Positions 1-9,239 of a stretch of 64,000 nucleotides of DNA are shown here, in pieces; the stretch's first letter is position 1, and each line of letters begins with the position of its first letter. A program made the position numbers and the translations under genes. Location of the stretch: the NCBI GenBank assembly GCA_944323245.1, contig CALURT010000007.1:1-64000 (forward strand). The letters run 5' to 3'. The notes under the pieces are model-generated. The model had not been told where the DNA came from, did not search any database, and was given only the letters and a program-made list of their open reading frames with translations. The DNA comes from an uncultured Bacteroidales bacterium. Lineage in GTDB: Bacteria > Bacteroidota > Bacteroidia > Bacteroidales > UBA932.

Positions 1-94
1 AAGAAACCGATGATTGCTGTAGAACGCTGTCCAACAGTTGACTCTAATCAATTGACTTTGTTTTAATTACTTTTCATTGAACTCACGTTAAATA
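1..94. other. Left edge, no gene assigned
   Basis: A plus-strand frame is open from base 1 to a TAA at 64-66 (21 codons, ending Q-L-T-L-F). It could be the tail of a gene that begins outside the window, but 21 codons are too few to name it. Nothing else is visible before the repeat that starts near 95. Confidence 0.25.
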
Positions 95-360
95 AATTTC
101 CTTTGCTCTCAGTTTCTGCGTATATTTGGCCACTCCGTGCCCACATATAGCTCCCGCTCGACAAAGGAAAAATTTCCTTTGTTCTCGCTTAATCGCCAAT
201 TTGGCCTTCGGCCATTTATACTGTTGCGCCTCGGCAATTGCAAGTAAACTTGCATTGCTCTCGGCTTCTAAGTATATTTGGTCACTCCGTGCCCACATAT
301 AGCTCTCGCTCGACAAAGTCAAATATATTTGCCTTTGTACTCGCTTAATCGCTATATTTG
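95..360. repeat. Two-unit imperfect direct repeat with internal hairpins, upstream of dacA
   Basis: Unit A (about 95-203) and unit B (about 243-360) share blocks such as TATATTTGG, CACTCCGTGCCCACATATAG, CTCGCTCGACAAAG and CTCGCTTAATCGC. Between the last two blocks each unit carries a hairpin with a different sequence: ACAAAGGAAA/TTTCCTTTGT in A (161-182), and CAAAG...CTTTG around the palindrome CAAATATATTTG in B. A further hairpin TGCAAG-TAAA-CTTGCA lies at 238-253. The sequence differs but the symmetry is kept, as in small structured interspersed repeats. Unit B ends in the -7 box used by dacA. Long ORFs running through this region on both strands look like chance. Confidence 0.75.
353..360 (+). 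promoter_or_regulatory. Predicted -7 box (TATATTTG) of dacA
   Basis: TATATTTG matches the Bacteroidota consensus TAnnTTTG and ends about 25 bases before the proposed dacA start. It forms the last 8 bases of repeat unit B, so the repeat appears to supply the promoter. I see no convincing -33 TTG at the ideal distance. Confidence 0.55.
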
Positions 361-385
361 CAAAAAAATCGGGTTGTTGATACTG

Positions 386-1180
386 TTGAACATATTCGGA
401 TTTTTGCGGTTGTCGTTTATCGACATCCTCGACATCCTTCTGGTAGCACTCATCATCTTCGTGGTTTTCAGATGGATACGAGGCTCGTCCGCCATGAGTA
501 TATTCGTAGCGATTATTTCCCTGTATGTCCTCCGCTTCATCGTCGGGGTTTTCAACATGAAACTGATGTCGGGGATTCTGGGACAGCTGCTTGACGTCGG
601 CGTTATCGCACTGATTATCATTTTCCAGCCGGAAATCCGCCGCTTTCTGATTACTTTCGGAAACAACTATCTCATGAAAGCCGGGAAAGGGGGCTTCCTC
701 GGAAAACTGCTCGGCAGGAACAGAGGGAAAATGGGTTCTGCAGCCGTCCAGGAAATCACGGAAGCATGCAGGGCCATGTCGGAACAGAAAACCGGAGCAC
801 TGATAGTCATTCCGCACAATACTTCCCTCGACTATATAGTAGAAACCGGGGACAGAATCGATGCCAACATCAACAGAAGGCTGATAATGAATCTGTTCTT
901 CAAGAACTCCCCGCTCCATGACGGGGCCGTAATCATGAGCAACAACCATATCATCGCGGCAAGATGTACGCTTCCGATTACGGACAAGACCGACATTCCG
1001 GCCCATTACGGCATGAGGCACAAGGCGGCTATCGGAATTACCGAAAACACCGATGCAGACGTGATAGTGGTCTCGGAAGAAACCGGACAGATTTCATTTG
1101 TCAAAGGGGGAAATGTAACGCCTATCAACAACATCAATGAATTGAAATTACTGTTGAACGACTCTTTCGAAAAAGAATAG
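386..1180 (+). CDS. dacA: Diadenylate cyclase (CdaA/DacA type), c-di-AMP synthase
   Basis: Condenses two ATP to cyclic di-AMP at the cytoplasmic face of the inner membrane. With this start (264 aa) there are three membrane segments at about 12-29, 35-53 and 66-81, then a DAC domain. The DGA motif (PLHDGAVIM) is at 179-181; the second motif reads GMRHKAA at 210-215, with Lys where CdaA enzymes usually have RHR. No ATG fits: the in-frame ATG at 278 would translate the repeat and lie upstream of the promoter, so I chose the TTG at 386, which leaves a leader of about 20 bases and gives M-N-I-F-G-F-L-R, a normal CdaA N-terminus. TTG at 374 or 377 is also possible. mutS2 follows after 12 bases. Confidence 0.9.
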   Translation: MNIFGFLRLSFIDILDILLVALIIFVVFRWIRGSSAMSIFVAIISLYVLRFIVGVFNMKLMSGILGQLLDVGVIALIIIFQPEIRRFLITFGNNYLMKAGKGGFLGKLLGRNRGKMGSAAVQEITEACRAMSEQKTGALIVIPHNTSLDYIVETGDRIDANINRRLIMNLFFKNSPLHDGAVIMSNNHIIAARCTLPITDKTDIPAHYGMRHKAAIGITENTDADVIVVSEETGQISFVKGGNVTPINNINELKLLLNDSFEKE

Positions 1181-1192
1181 GAGAAGTAAACC

Positions 1193-3733
1193 GTGGCTGA
1201 AAATTTTGATGTGCGAATAGAAGAAAAATTAGGATTCGACCGTGTACGGAAAATGATTGCGGACAGATGCTCCACGACATACGCATCCGACAGGACTGCG
1301 ACGGAGACATTTTCCACAAATCCCGAAGAAATCCGCAAAAGGCTGCTTCTGACCGATGAAATGCGTCTCATCGTAATGTTCGAAGACAGTTTTCCCACCA
1401 ACGGTTACATAGACTGCATAGACTTCCTCAGGCTTGTGGAACGACCTACCGCAAGCATTGACCTGCTTTCCCTCAGGAAACTGAAAACCATGCTCGGAAC
1501 ACTCGAAAAGGTGACCGGGTTTTTCGAGGATATCCGCGACGGCATTTATCCCAATCTCAAGCGGATGAGCCAGGACATAATGCACTTCCCCGAAATCAGA
1601 AGACGCATAGATACCATATTGGACAGGTTCGGAGAGGTGAAAGACACGGCATCTGACGAACTTTACGCCATCCGGAAATCTCTCAAGGAAACCGAAGGAG
1701 CCATATCCCGTCGCATTCAAAGCATTCTGAAACATGCTCAGGAAGAAGGGATTGCAGACAGCGACGCAGGAATTTCCATAAGAGACGGGAAAATGCTCAT
1801 TCCGGTGTCGGCATCCAACAAGAAAAAGATTCCCGGATTCGTCTATGACGAGTCCGCTTCAGGGAAAACCGTCTTCATCGAACCGGCGGAAATCGTCGAA
1901 CTCGACAACAGGACAAAAGAACTGAAATTCGCCGAAGGACGTGAAATCCTACGGATTCTGACTGAATTTTCGGAATTTCTGAGACCGTATATTCCGGATC
2001 TGCTGACTGCTGCAGAATATTTGGGAGAAATCGATTTTCTCGTAGCCAAGGCCAATGTCGCATTGGACATGATCGCCGGAATGCCGATAATTTCCGACAA
2101 CGGGGAAATGAACCTCAGAAAAGCCAGGCATCCGATTCTCGAAAAGGCCCTGAAACGGGAGAAAAAGGAAATTGTGCCCCTGACCCTGACATTGGACAGC
2201 CAAAAGCACATCCTGCTGATTTCCGGACCGAACGCAGGGGGCAAATCCGTATGCCTGAAGACTGCAGGCCTTCTGCAATACATGTTCCAGTGGGGAATGC
2301 TTATACCGACTTCCGAAACGTCGGAAATGCCCGTATTCGACCGTATAATGGTAAACATCGGCGACGACCAGTCCCTTGACAACGACCTGAGCACATACAG
2401 CTCCTTCCTCGCCGACATGAAGAAAATGCTTTCGGAAGCTGATTCCCGGACATTGGTCCTGATCGACGAATTCGGGTCAGGTACGGAACCGGCGGCAGGA
2501 GGAGCGATTGCCGAAGCCATACTTGCGGAAATGGACCGCAGAGGAGTGTACGGAGTCATTACCACGCATTACACCAACCTCAAACTCTATGCATCCAACA
2601 ACACGGGAGTAGTCAACGGAGCGATGATGTTTGACGTCAAGAACATAGCACCGTTGTTCAAACTCGAAATCGGATTGCCTGGAAACTCTTTCGCATTCGA
2701 ATTGGCACGGAAAATGGGATTGCCCGAAAACATCATCAAGGATGCGGAACAGCGTGCCGGAGAAGAATTCGTAGGCATTGAACGGAATCTGAGGAAAATC
2801 GCCAGGAACCGCAGGGCTTTGGACGAGAAATTGGAAAGAATCCGCCATACGGACAAAACCTTGGAGACCATTACCGACAAATACCAGAAAGAGCTGAACG
2901 AAATCAAAAAGCTCAGACAGGACATACTCGACAAGGCAAAAACCGAAGCAGAAGAAATCATCCGGAACGCCAACAGGCAGGTGGAAAGCACCATCCGGAC
3001 AATAAAGGAGGCGCAGGCCGAAAAAAACATCACGAAAGAAGCCCGCACCGAACTGCAGAACTTCGTTTCCGCCCTGTCCAAGCGCAAGGAGCAGGAGCAG
3101 AAGGAAAAAGACGACTACATCGAGAAAAAAATACGCCAGATAGACGCCCGCAAGGAAAGGGAAAAACTCCGGAAAGCCAGACGGGCCGACGAGCGGACCC
3201 GCAAGGAGATAGAGGAAAAGGAAGCCGAACAACGCCGTTTGGAGGAATTCCGCAACGCCCCGCTCGCTCCGGGAGAAAAAGTCCGTATAAAGGACAACGG
3301 AATGGTAGGAGAGGTGGCCAAGGTGTCAGCCAAAACCATAATCGTCAATATCGGCAATATCAGCAGCAAGATATCCCCCGACAAAGTTGAAAGAATCACG
3401 TCAAATGAATTCCGTGATGCAGTGAAGGATACGGCTGTGAAAAAATCCTCCGTCAACATAAGCGCGTCGATTACAGAGCGAAAATTGAATTTCAGCACGG
3501 AACTTGATGTAAGAGGCGAGCGGCTGAATGACGCCATGGACAAGGTAGCAAGATATATCGACGATGCCATCATGCTGAATGTACCGAGTGTAAGAATAAT
3601 ACACGGGAAAGGCACGGGAGTCCTGCATGAGGAAATCCAGAAATATCTCCGCACCATACCCGGAGTGGCTTCCGCAAAGGACGAACATATCCAGTTCGGA
3701 GGTTCTGGTGTCACGGTAGTGACTTTTGATTGA
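1193..3733 (+). CDS. mutS2: MutS2 family ATPase/endonuclease with Smr domain
   Basis: 846 aa, GTG start 12 bases after dacA. The MutS-type ATPase core has a Walker A at 345-352 (GPNAGGKS) and a Walker B/signature region containing LVLIDEFGSGTEP. It is followed by a long charged coiled coil (about 520-690) and a C-terminal Smr nuclease domain with LDVRG and HGKGTG (about 770-846). MutS2 proteins lack the mismatch-binding domain I of MutS, as here. Known roles of the family are anti-recombination or rescue of collided ribosomes; the sequence does not say which. The cognate mismatch-repair MutS is separately encoded at 38.6-41.2 kb. The next gene begins within a few codons, suggesting one transcript. 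Confidence 0.95.
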   Translation: MAENFDVRIEEKLGFDRVRKMIADRCSTTYASDRTATETFSTNPEEIRKRLLLTDEMRLIVMFEDSFPTNGYIDCIDFLRLVERPTASIDLLSLRKLKTMLGTLEKVTGFFEDIRDGIYPNLKRMSQDIMHFPEIRRRIDTILDRFGEVKDTASDELYAIRKSLKETEGAISRRIQSILKHAQEEGIADSDAGISIRDGKMLIPVSASNKKKIPGFVYDESASGKTVFIEPAEIVELDNRTKELKFAEGREILRILTEFSEFLRPYIPDLLTAAEYLGEIDFLVAKANVALDMIAGMPIISDNGEMNLRKARHPILEKALKREKKEIVPLTLTLDSQKHILLISGPNAGGKSVCLKTAGLLQYMFQWGMLIPTSETSEMPVFDRIMVNIGDDQSLDNDLSTYSSFLADMKKMLSEADSRTLVLIDEFGSGTEPAAGGAIAEAILAEMDRRGVYGVITTHYTNLKLYASNNTGVVNGAMMFDVKNIAPLFKLEIGLPGNSFAFELARKMGLPENIIKDAEQRAGEEFVGIERNLRKIARNRRALDEKLERIRHTDKTLETITDKYQKELNEIKKLRQDILDKAKTEAEEIIRNANRQVESTIRTIKEAQAEKNITKEARTELQNFVSALSKRKEQEQKEKDDYIEKKIRQIDARKEREKLRKARRADERTRKEIEEKEAEQRRLEEFRNAPLAPGEKVRIKDNGMVGEVAKVSAKTIIVNIGNISSKISPDKVERITSNEFRDAVKDTAVKKSSVNISASITERKLNFSTELDVRGERLNDAMDKVARYIDDAIMLNVPSVRIIHGKGTGVLHEEIQKYLRTIPGVASAKDEHIQFGGSGVTVVTFD

Positions 3734-3750
3734 AAACCAATGGATTCATT

Positions 3751-4197
3751 ATGAAGAAATTTATACTTAATATTTTTATCCTCATCGCCATCGGAGGCGT
3801 GGGCGCATTGGTGGCTCTGTGGGTTACACATGACGAGGAGACGAAGATATTCTCGGCTCAGAAAGACAGCGTCAAGGCATTTTATTCGGCATTGTCCGAA
3901 GGGAACTGGGACGAAGCGGCATCGGTCTGCGATACGGCTGCAATGGAAGGATATATCGAAAATTACAGGAAAATACGGGACAAGGCGGCACGCTCCGACT
4001 CCTCAATCCTGAATCTCGCCTCCTCTGCCCTTGCCAAAGCCGACATCTCTTTCCTCGAACAGAATCTGACAGCGGATGACAGCGGAAATGCGGTATTCAG
4101 AATCAATGTCGGGAAAAACCTCAGTAAAATCAAAACGGCAGACCTGAAGCTGCTTGACGGGAAATGGCTGATAACAAACATTACAACGCAAAATTAG
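3751..4197 (+). CDS. Small membrane-anchored protein, DUF4878-like, function unknown
   Basis: 148 aa from the ATG at 3751 (a TTG at 3730 overlapping the mutS2 stop is less likely). A hydrophobic N-terminal segment at about 4-25 is an uncleaved anchor or signal peptide; there is no lipobox cysteine. The remainder resembles short NTF2-like/DUF4878 extracytoplasmic domains: helical 'SVKAFYSALSEGNWDEAA' type start, then strands ending in 'LLDGKWLI'. The family match is my reading of the fold pattern, not a firm identification. Its end overlaps yraN by 34 bases, so the two are probably co-transcribed. Confidence 0.75.
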   Translation: MKKFILNIFILIAIGGVGALVALWVTHDEETKIFSAQKDSVKAFYSALSEGNWDEAASVCDTAAMEGYIENYRKIRDKAARSDSSILNLASSALAKADISFLEQNLTADDSGNAVFRINVGKNLSKIKTADLKLLDGKWLITNITTQN

Positions 4198-4541
4198 GAA
4201 AGTTCGGAGAAGATGAAGTCGCCGCATTCCTTATCGGACGAGGGCACACCGTCCTCGAAAGGAACTGGAGAAGCGGACATTTGGAAATCGACCTGATAAC
4301 GGAGGCTGCAGACGGAATCCATTTCGTAGAGGTCAAAAGCAGGAAAACCGGGGAGGACATACTGCCCGAGGAAAGTATCGGAAGCACCAAAATAAAAAGA
4401 ATCGCAGCTGCGGCAGGAAGATACCTCAAGATGAAAAACATCGAAGAAGAATGCCATTTCGACGCCGCATCGGTGGTTTTCAACGGATTCGGGGCTGACG
4501 TCAGATACATTCCCGACGCCTATATCCCGATGTTCGTATAA
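4164..4541 (+). CDS. yraN: YraN/UPF0102 family PD-(D/E)XK nuclease-like protein
   Basis: 125 aa, normal length for UPF0102. It has the family pattern G-x-x-G-E-x-x-A near the N-terminus (KFGEDEVAAFL), then N-W-R-S-G-x-x-E-I-D-L-I and F-V-E-V-K-S-R, giving the E...D...E-x-K residues of a PD-(D/E)XK fold. Members are often called putative Holliday-junction-resolvase-like nucleases; activity is rarely shown. The ATG at 4164 lies inside the preceding gene (34 bp overlap). Confidence 0.92.
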   Translation: MADNKHYNAKLGKFGEDEVAAFLIGRGHTVLERNWRSGHLEIDLITEAADGIHFVEVKSRKTGEDILPEESIGSTKIKRIAAAAGRYLKMKNIEEECHFDAASVVFNGFGADVRYIPDAYIPMFV

Positions 4542-4568
4542 AAAACTGACAGATAAAGAATTACAGAT

Positions 4569-5663
4569 ATGAACCATAATTTCTACTGTGTAATAATGGC
4601 CGGAGGTGCCGGAACAAGATTCTGGCCCATGAGCAAAAGCAACAGGCCGAAACAGTTCCTTGAAATCGGAAATACCGGGAAAACCTTTCTTCAGAATGTT
4701 TTCGAGCGGTTTTCAAGGATTGTTCCGCAGGAAAATATAATAGTGGTGACCGGCGACCGGTTCAAAGACCTTGTCAAAGAGCAGCTGCCGCAAATCGAAA
4801 ATGAAAACATCCTTCTCGAACCTTACAGCCGGGATACTGCTCCATGTATCGCATATGCCACATACGCATTGCTCAAACGCAATCCCGAAGCAGTGATGGC
4901 CGTGACTCCTGCGGACCATTTCATTCCTGACGAAGATGTGTTCGTGGAAGATGTGAAAAACGCACTGGATTATACCGCCGGGAAAGACATCCTTATGACT
5001 CTCGGAGTCATTCCTACGAGGCCGGATCCGAATTACGGCTATATTCAGGTCAGCGGCGGACGATACAAAATCAAGGACAACGAAGCCGTCAAGGTCAAGA
5101 CATTCACGGAGAAGCCGGATATAGAACTTGCAAAGGTGTTCGTAAACAGCGGTGAATTTTTCTGGAATTCCGGTATTTTCGTATGGAAAGCCGAAACCAT
5201 CCGCGAAGAACTCGAGCGTTATCTTCCTGAAGTCGCACATCTGTTTACCGGCTGGGAAAATGCCCTCGGAAGCCGCGTGGAGCGAGAATTTGTGGAAAAG
5301 GCCTATACCGACTGCCTCAAAATCTCCATTGACTACGGCGTCATGGAAAAGACGGAAAAGGCATGGCTCTATCCGAGCCATTTCAGGTGGGCCGACATCG
5401 GCAACTGGGAATCCCTCTACGATCTCATCCCCGGCAAGGACGCCGACGGGAACGGGTTCAATTGCGGGAAAATCCTGTCCACAGACAACAAGGATTGTCT
5501 GATAATAAGCAACGACAAGCACAAACTCGTGGCAATCAACGGATTGAATGACTACATGGTCATAGACACGGACGACGTGCTGCTGATTTGTCCGAAAAAC
5601 GACAGGAAATTCAAGGATTTCATCGCCGGCATCGCCATGCCGGGCTTCGAAGATTACAGATAA
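4569..5663 (+). CDS. Mannose-1-phosphate guanylyltransferase
   Basis: Makes GDP-mannose from mannose-1-phosphate and GTP for surface glycans. 364 aa; the nucleotidyltransferase signature GGAGTRFWPMS-x-x-x-x-PKQF is near residue 12, with the supporting motifs 'VTPADHFI' (about 116), 'FTEKPD' (about 178) and 'FFWNSGIFVW' (about 196). It is the short form, without the C-terminal phosphomannose isomerase cupin of long ManC/AlgA proteins. It lies 27 bases after yraN and 12 bases before yqeY. Confidence 0.94.
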   Translation: MNHNFYCVIMAGGAGTRFWPMSKSNRPKQFLEIGNTGKTFLQNVFERFSRIVPQENIIVVTGDRFKDLVKEQLPQIENENILLEPYSRDTAPCIAYATYALLKRNPEAVMAVTPADHFIPDEDVFVEDVKNALDYTAGKDILMTLGVIPTRPDPNYGYIQVSGGRYKIKDNEAVKVKTFTEKPDIELAKVFVNSGEFFWNSGIFVWKAETIREELERYLPEVAHLFTGWENALGSRVEREFVEKAYTDCLKISIDYGVMEKTEKAWLYPSHFRWADIGNWESLYDLIPGKDADGNGFNCGKILSTDNKDCLIISNDKHKLVAINGLNDYMVIDTDDVLLICPKNDRKFKDFIAGIAMPGFEDYR

Positions 5664-5675
5664 AAAACTACAATA

Positions 5676-6128
5676 ATGGAACTCGAAAAAACGATTCAGG
5701 CGGATATGGTAGCCGCCATGAAAGCAAAGGAAACAACAAGACTCGCAGCCCTCAGGGGCATCAAGGCCGCAATCCTGCTTGCCAAGACTTCTGAAGGCGG
5801 AAACGGTGAAGTCACAGATGCTGACATTGTCAAGATTATCGGCAAACTCGTGAAGCAGCGCAAGGAAAGCGCAGAAATCTACTCGCAGCAGAATCGTCCG
5901 GAATTGGCCGAAAACGAACTCGCAGAGGCTGCCGCAATGGAGGTCTATCTTCCGAAACAGCTTTCCGAAGACGAGGTGAAGGCAGAACTCGTGAAAGTCA
6001 TCGCCGAAGTCGGGGCAAGCAAGCCTTCCGACATGGGCAAGGTAATGGGTGTGGCCACCAAGCGTCTCGCCGGGAAGGCCGACGGCAAACTGATTTCCTC
6101 CCTTGTCAAGCAGTTGCTGAACAATTGA
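5676..6128 (+). CDS. yqeY: YqeY/GatB-tail family protein
   Basis: 150 aa. The whole protein is the YqeY domain: N-terminal helix with MVAAMKAKETTRLAALRGIKAAI, a middle segment KLVKQRKESAEIYSQQNR, and a C-terminal part with D-M-G-K-V-M-G and G-K-A-D-G-K, the pattern related to the GatB tail that contacts tRNA. Free-standing YqeY has no well-established reaction; a tRNA-amidotransferase-related role is assumed from homology. It is the last gene of the plus-strand run; repeats follow. Confidence 0.93.
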   Translation: MELEKTIQADMVAAMKAKETTRLAALRGIKAAILLAKTSEGGNGEVTDADIVKIIGKLVKQRKESAEIYSQQNRPELAENELAEAAAMEVYLPKQLSEDEVKAELVKVIAEVGASKPSDMGKVMGVATKRLAGKADGKLISSLVKQLLNN

Positions 6129-6180
6129 CAAACAGCCACTCCTTCTTGCAGAACGGCCTTTTGTCATCCTGACCAGTTAC

Positions 6181-6265
6181 CTGTCGTCCTGAGCGAAGTC
6201 GAAGGACCTGCTACTCTGTCGTCCTGAGCGAAGTCGAAGGACCTGCTACTCTATTCCCCCCCCCC
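6181..6265. repeat. Two tandem 35-bp repeats plus a C10 tract
   Basis: 6181-6215 and 6216-6250 are identical 35-mers containing CCTGAGCGAAGTCGAAGGA, a core seen between genes in many bacteria; a partial copy (CATCCTGACCAGTTAC) precedes them near 6165. Ten consecutive C lie at 6256-6265. The wider gap 6129-6456 holds nothing else I can identify except the AT-rich leader of the next gene. Confidence 0.85.
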
Positions 6266-6456
6266 ATCGAAAAGGAATGGAAAACCGCTCATGCTAATAA
6301 AAACGCATTCGCTGCCTTTTCCATTCCTCTTTTTTGGACCAAACGGCATCATGTTCTGAATACCTTCATTTCATGTATAGTGTTTTCCTGTCAAAATTTA
6401 AAATTTATATTGTAAATTCACTGCTGAATTTCAATAAAACTATAATTATCGAGACA

Positions 6457-9234
6457 ATGATGAAAAAAATATTCGCTGTATTGGCTATGACTGCGGGGTG
6501 TATAGCGTGGGCAGGGGCAAAAGAAAAGACTGACAGTTTGGCGGAAATATCTGGAAAAATCCTTTACGAATACTCTTTCTACGGCGCTGAAAGTCTGCAG
6601 GATGCGTACAACGCCAATATCATGATAGTCACGAACGGTACCGGCAAACCTGACACCTTATATACTTCGACAAACTTAAACGGAATCTTCACATTCAAGA
6701 AATTGGTGCCACAGAAAATCTTCATGCGGATAAGCAGGGTCGGAAGCAAAACGATAAGCGGAGAATACGAGATAGAGGCCGGTCAGAACGCCTTTTTCTT
6801 TACCCTTGAGGAAGCTCCTGAGAAAATAAATGAATCCAAGGTCACGGCGGACGTCCCCCTGATGAAGCAAATAAAGGATACCACAATCTACAATACCGCC
6901 GCAGTCAAGACCATGGACGGGGAGACCCTCCGGGCAGCATTGGAACAGCTGCCGGGGTTCAAGGTAGGCAATGACAAGATCACGGTAAACGGAGAAGAAA
7001 TCAAGAGGACATACGTCAACGGAGTACTCGTTTTCGGGGACAATCCCGTAGTGGCCACCGATGCCCTTCTGGCAAGCGAAGTCTCGCAGGTAAAGGTCTA
7101 CGACGAACAGAACGTGACAGACAAACGCAAGGGACTAAAACACAGCCGTAAGGAAAAAGTCCTTGACGTAGTGACTAAGGAACCTATACTGAGACTTGCA
7201 GAAGTCGGAATAGCGGCGGGAGGAGGTATGGACGAGACAGGTCAGGCAAGATATACCGGAAGTGCCGCCGTAGCATATCATTCGGAAATGCTGCAGGTAG
7301 GTGTCACTGCAAATACTGGGAACACATCATACATGACAGGCGAGCAATATTTAAGTTCCGATTCCGGTTTTGCAGTCAGAAAATATCTTGATGCCGCTAT
7401 CCATTTTTCCGACCTGACAGACTACTTGGAAAGATCCGGGGCAAAAATTTCAATCGCCAAATACTGGAAGGACAGGGCATACGGAAACAGCGTAGAGGCA
7501 GACTACTCCTACTCCCATGAATACTCCAAAAGCGCCTCTACCGTACTTCAGGAATATTTCGCCAACGGAGCGAATCCGGCAACCTCTTCTTCCGACACAT
7601 CATCCTTACGTTCAGTAAGGAATGTGCATAATTTCAACGCATGGTGCGAATTCAATGACACTCCTATCAAATCATTACGTTTCGTCCTTACCGGAAAGAT
7701 CGACGACGGTTCCAATTCATCGCTCGCCGCATCGAAAACCATTACAGCAGGGAGTGGATTGACATATTACAGGCATGAGACCGCGGACCGGACCTCCAGG
7801 GACTATGATTTTTTCGCAGCACTGCAATGGAGGAACAACGATGCCGTCAAATTCAATCCCTATGCAGAACTCAAGGTCACGACAGGATACAATACAAATC
7901 TCTCATGGACAGTGGACACGGCGGCTACATCATTCGACCGGAGGATTCTTTCTTCGGACGGTTTCGGGAGGAAAATTATGGTTGAAACCGCCGCTAATTT
8001 TTCCAATTATCTCATCAACGACGAGGCCCGCACCCTTTCTTTAGGTTACGGCATCGGCTTTTTCTTTGACAAAAGCAAGAGCAAGCAGCTTTCCGTCGAT
8101 GAATTCGGAGAAAACGGACCTCGAACCGACCTCGGAAGCACTTACGACTTCTCAAGGAACAATTCCCATCTTTCCGTAGGGGCAAACCTGTCATACAACA
8201 CAAGAAACATGTCATTGGCATGGGAAGTACAGGGAATCAACGAAACCGTAATGGATGACGAATATTATCCCGTCCCGGGCTATTCTTCGGACAAGGCATA
8301 TTGGACCGCTCTTTCCCGTGTGATGTTCAAGTACAAAAATTTATCCGTCGGAATCGACGTGATGCCCGAAATCCCTTCGGTGGAACAGATCCGCAAACGT
8401 ATTTCCGACAGCAACCCGCTTATGCTCACCGGCGGCAATCCGGACCTGAAACCATGGTACAAAACCTCATTCAAGACCTCATGGTACAAGACAATGGGCA
8501 AGGGACTGTACAACCTCATCTGGAATCTCGACGGATATTGCAATTTCAACCAGGTAGTCACGAAAACGGAGTATTTTGCCGAAAACACCGTGCTCGACGC
8601 ATGGGACGGATACACCGCCCTTGCAGGATCCCGTCTGAACACGTTTGAAAACGCTTCCACACCGGCATGGAACATAAAGACACTTGCCGTGTTTACGGGA
8701 CTTTTCGCCAAAAGGAAACTGCAGATGCAGATCTCTACGAGTGTTTCATATTCTTCATCTCCTCAATATTACGGCAGTGACCTCATCGGCGTGGACGATT
8801 TTTCGACAAGCGGTTCGATAAACCTGAATTACCGTCCTGTCAAGCAATTGAAACTAAGTGTGACCGGAAATCTCAACTATGTGAATTCCTCCAATGCCGG
8901 ACAACTTCTGTCTGAAAGGATAATAAGCCATGTTTCAGGCAATGCCACTGTGAATTTCGCCAAAAACGGCGTATTCGGCCTGTCATACTCCATGTCTTCG
9001 TACGATTATCTCAGGGGCATCGGCCGGGATTTCATGTCGCACGGCATGGACGCCGAGATCGGCTGGTACTTCCTGAAACGGACGCTTAATGTCTCCCTGC
9101 ATGGTATCGATCTCCTCGATTCAGGCTCGGTATATACGAGCACTGTCACGGCCGATTCCTCCACCCAAACTTGGCGTCCCGTCTACGGAAGATATGTGAT
9201 GCTCACTATAAAATATCTTTTCCGCAAAAAATAG
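6457..9234 (+). CDS. Outer membrane beta-barrel protein (OMP_b-brl_3 family, TonB-receptor-like)
   Basis: 925 aa from the ATG at 6457, where a signal peptide begins (MMKKIFAVLAMTAGCIAWAGA). An upstream in-frame ATG at 6334 would add 41 residues before the signal peptide and is rejected. After a carboxypeptidase-regulatory-like beta domain (to about 125) comes a plug-like segment with DTTIYNTAAVKTMDGETL and LEQLPGFKV, then a long barrel region ending in an aromatic strand. The layout is that of PF14905-type barrels, TonB-receptor relatives whose cargo is usually unknown. It is a paralogue of the minus-strand gene at 22639-25347, sharing the T-T-I-Y-N-A-A, R-x-x-L-x-Q-L-P-G and KEKVLDV blocks. 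It stands alone between repeat blocks. Confidence 0.88.
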   Translation: MMKKIFAVLAMTAGCIAWAGAKEKTDSLAEISGKILYEYSFYGAESLQDAYNANIMIVTNGTGKPDTLYTSTNLNGIFTFKKLVPQKIFMRISRVGSKTISGEYEIEAGQNAFFFTLEEAPEKINESKVTADVPLMKQIKDTTIYNTAAVKTMDGETLRAALEQLPGFKVGNDKITVNGEEIKRTYVNGVLVFGDNPVVATDALLASEVSQVKVYDEQNVTDKRKGLKHSRKEKVLDVVTKEPILRLAEVGIAAGGGMDETGQARYTGSAAVAYHSEMLQVGVTANTGNTSYMTGEQYLSSDSGFAVRKYLDAAIHFSDLTDYLERSGAKISIAKYWKDRAYGNSVEADYSYSHEYSKSASTVLQEYFANGANPATSSSDTSSLRSVRNVHNFNAWCEFNDTPIKSLRFVLTGKIDDGSNSSLAASKTITAGSGLTYYRHETADRTSRDYDFFAALQWRNNDAVKFNPYAELKVTTGYNTNLSWTVDTAATSFDRRILSSDGFGRKIMVETAANFSNYLINDEARTLSLGYGIGFFFDKSKSKQLSVDEFGENGPRTDLGSTYDFSRNNSHLSVGANLSYNTRNMSLAWEVQGINETVMDDEYYPVPGYSSDKAYWTALSRVMFKYKNLSVGIDVMPEIPSVEQIRKRISDSNPLMLTGGNPDLKPWYKTSFKTSWYKTMGKGLYNLIWNLDGYCNFNQVVTKTEYFAENTVLDAWDGYTALAGSRLNTFENASTPAWNIKTLAVFTGLFAKRKLQMQISTSVSYSSSPQYYGSDLIGVDDFSTSGSINLNYRPVKQLKLSVTGNLNYVNSSNAGQLLSERIISHVSGNATVNFAKNGVFGLSYSMSSYDYLRGIGRDFMSHGMDAEIGWYFLKRTLNVSLHGIDLLDSGSVYTSTVTADSSTQTWRPVYGRYVMLTIKYLFRKK

Positions 9235-9239
9235 GATTG

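Noticed and set aside
95..360. CRISPR array
   Set aside because: Only two imperfect units of about 110 bases, no short repeat/spacer pattern and no cas genes.
83..1021. Long minus-strand ORF of 312 codons opposite dacA
   Set aside because: Antisense to a clear CdaA gene and running through the repeat; composition has no family-like pattern.
4713..6167. Minus-strand ORF of 484 codons opposite the guanylyltransferase and yqeY
   Set aside because: Shadow of two well-supported plus-strand genes; rich in Phe, His and Cys as expected of antisense frames.
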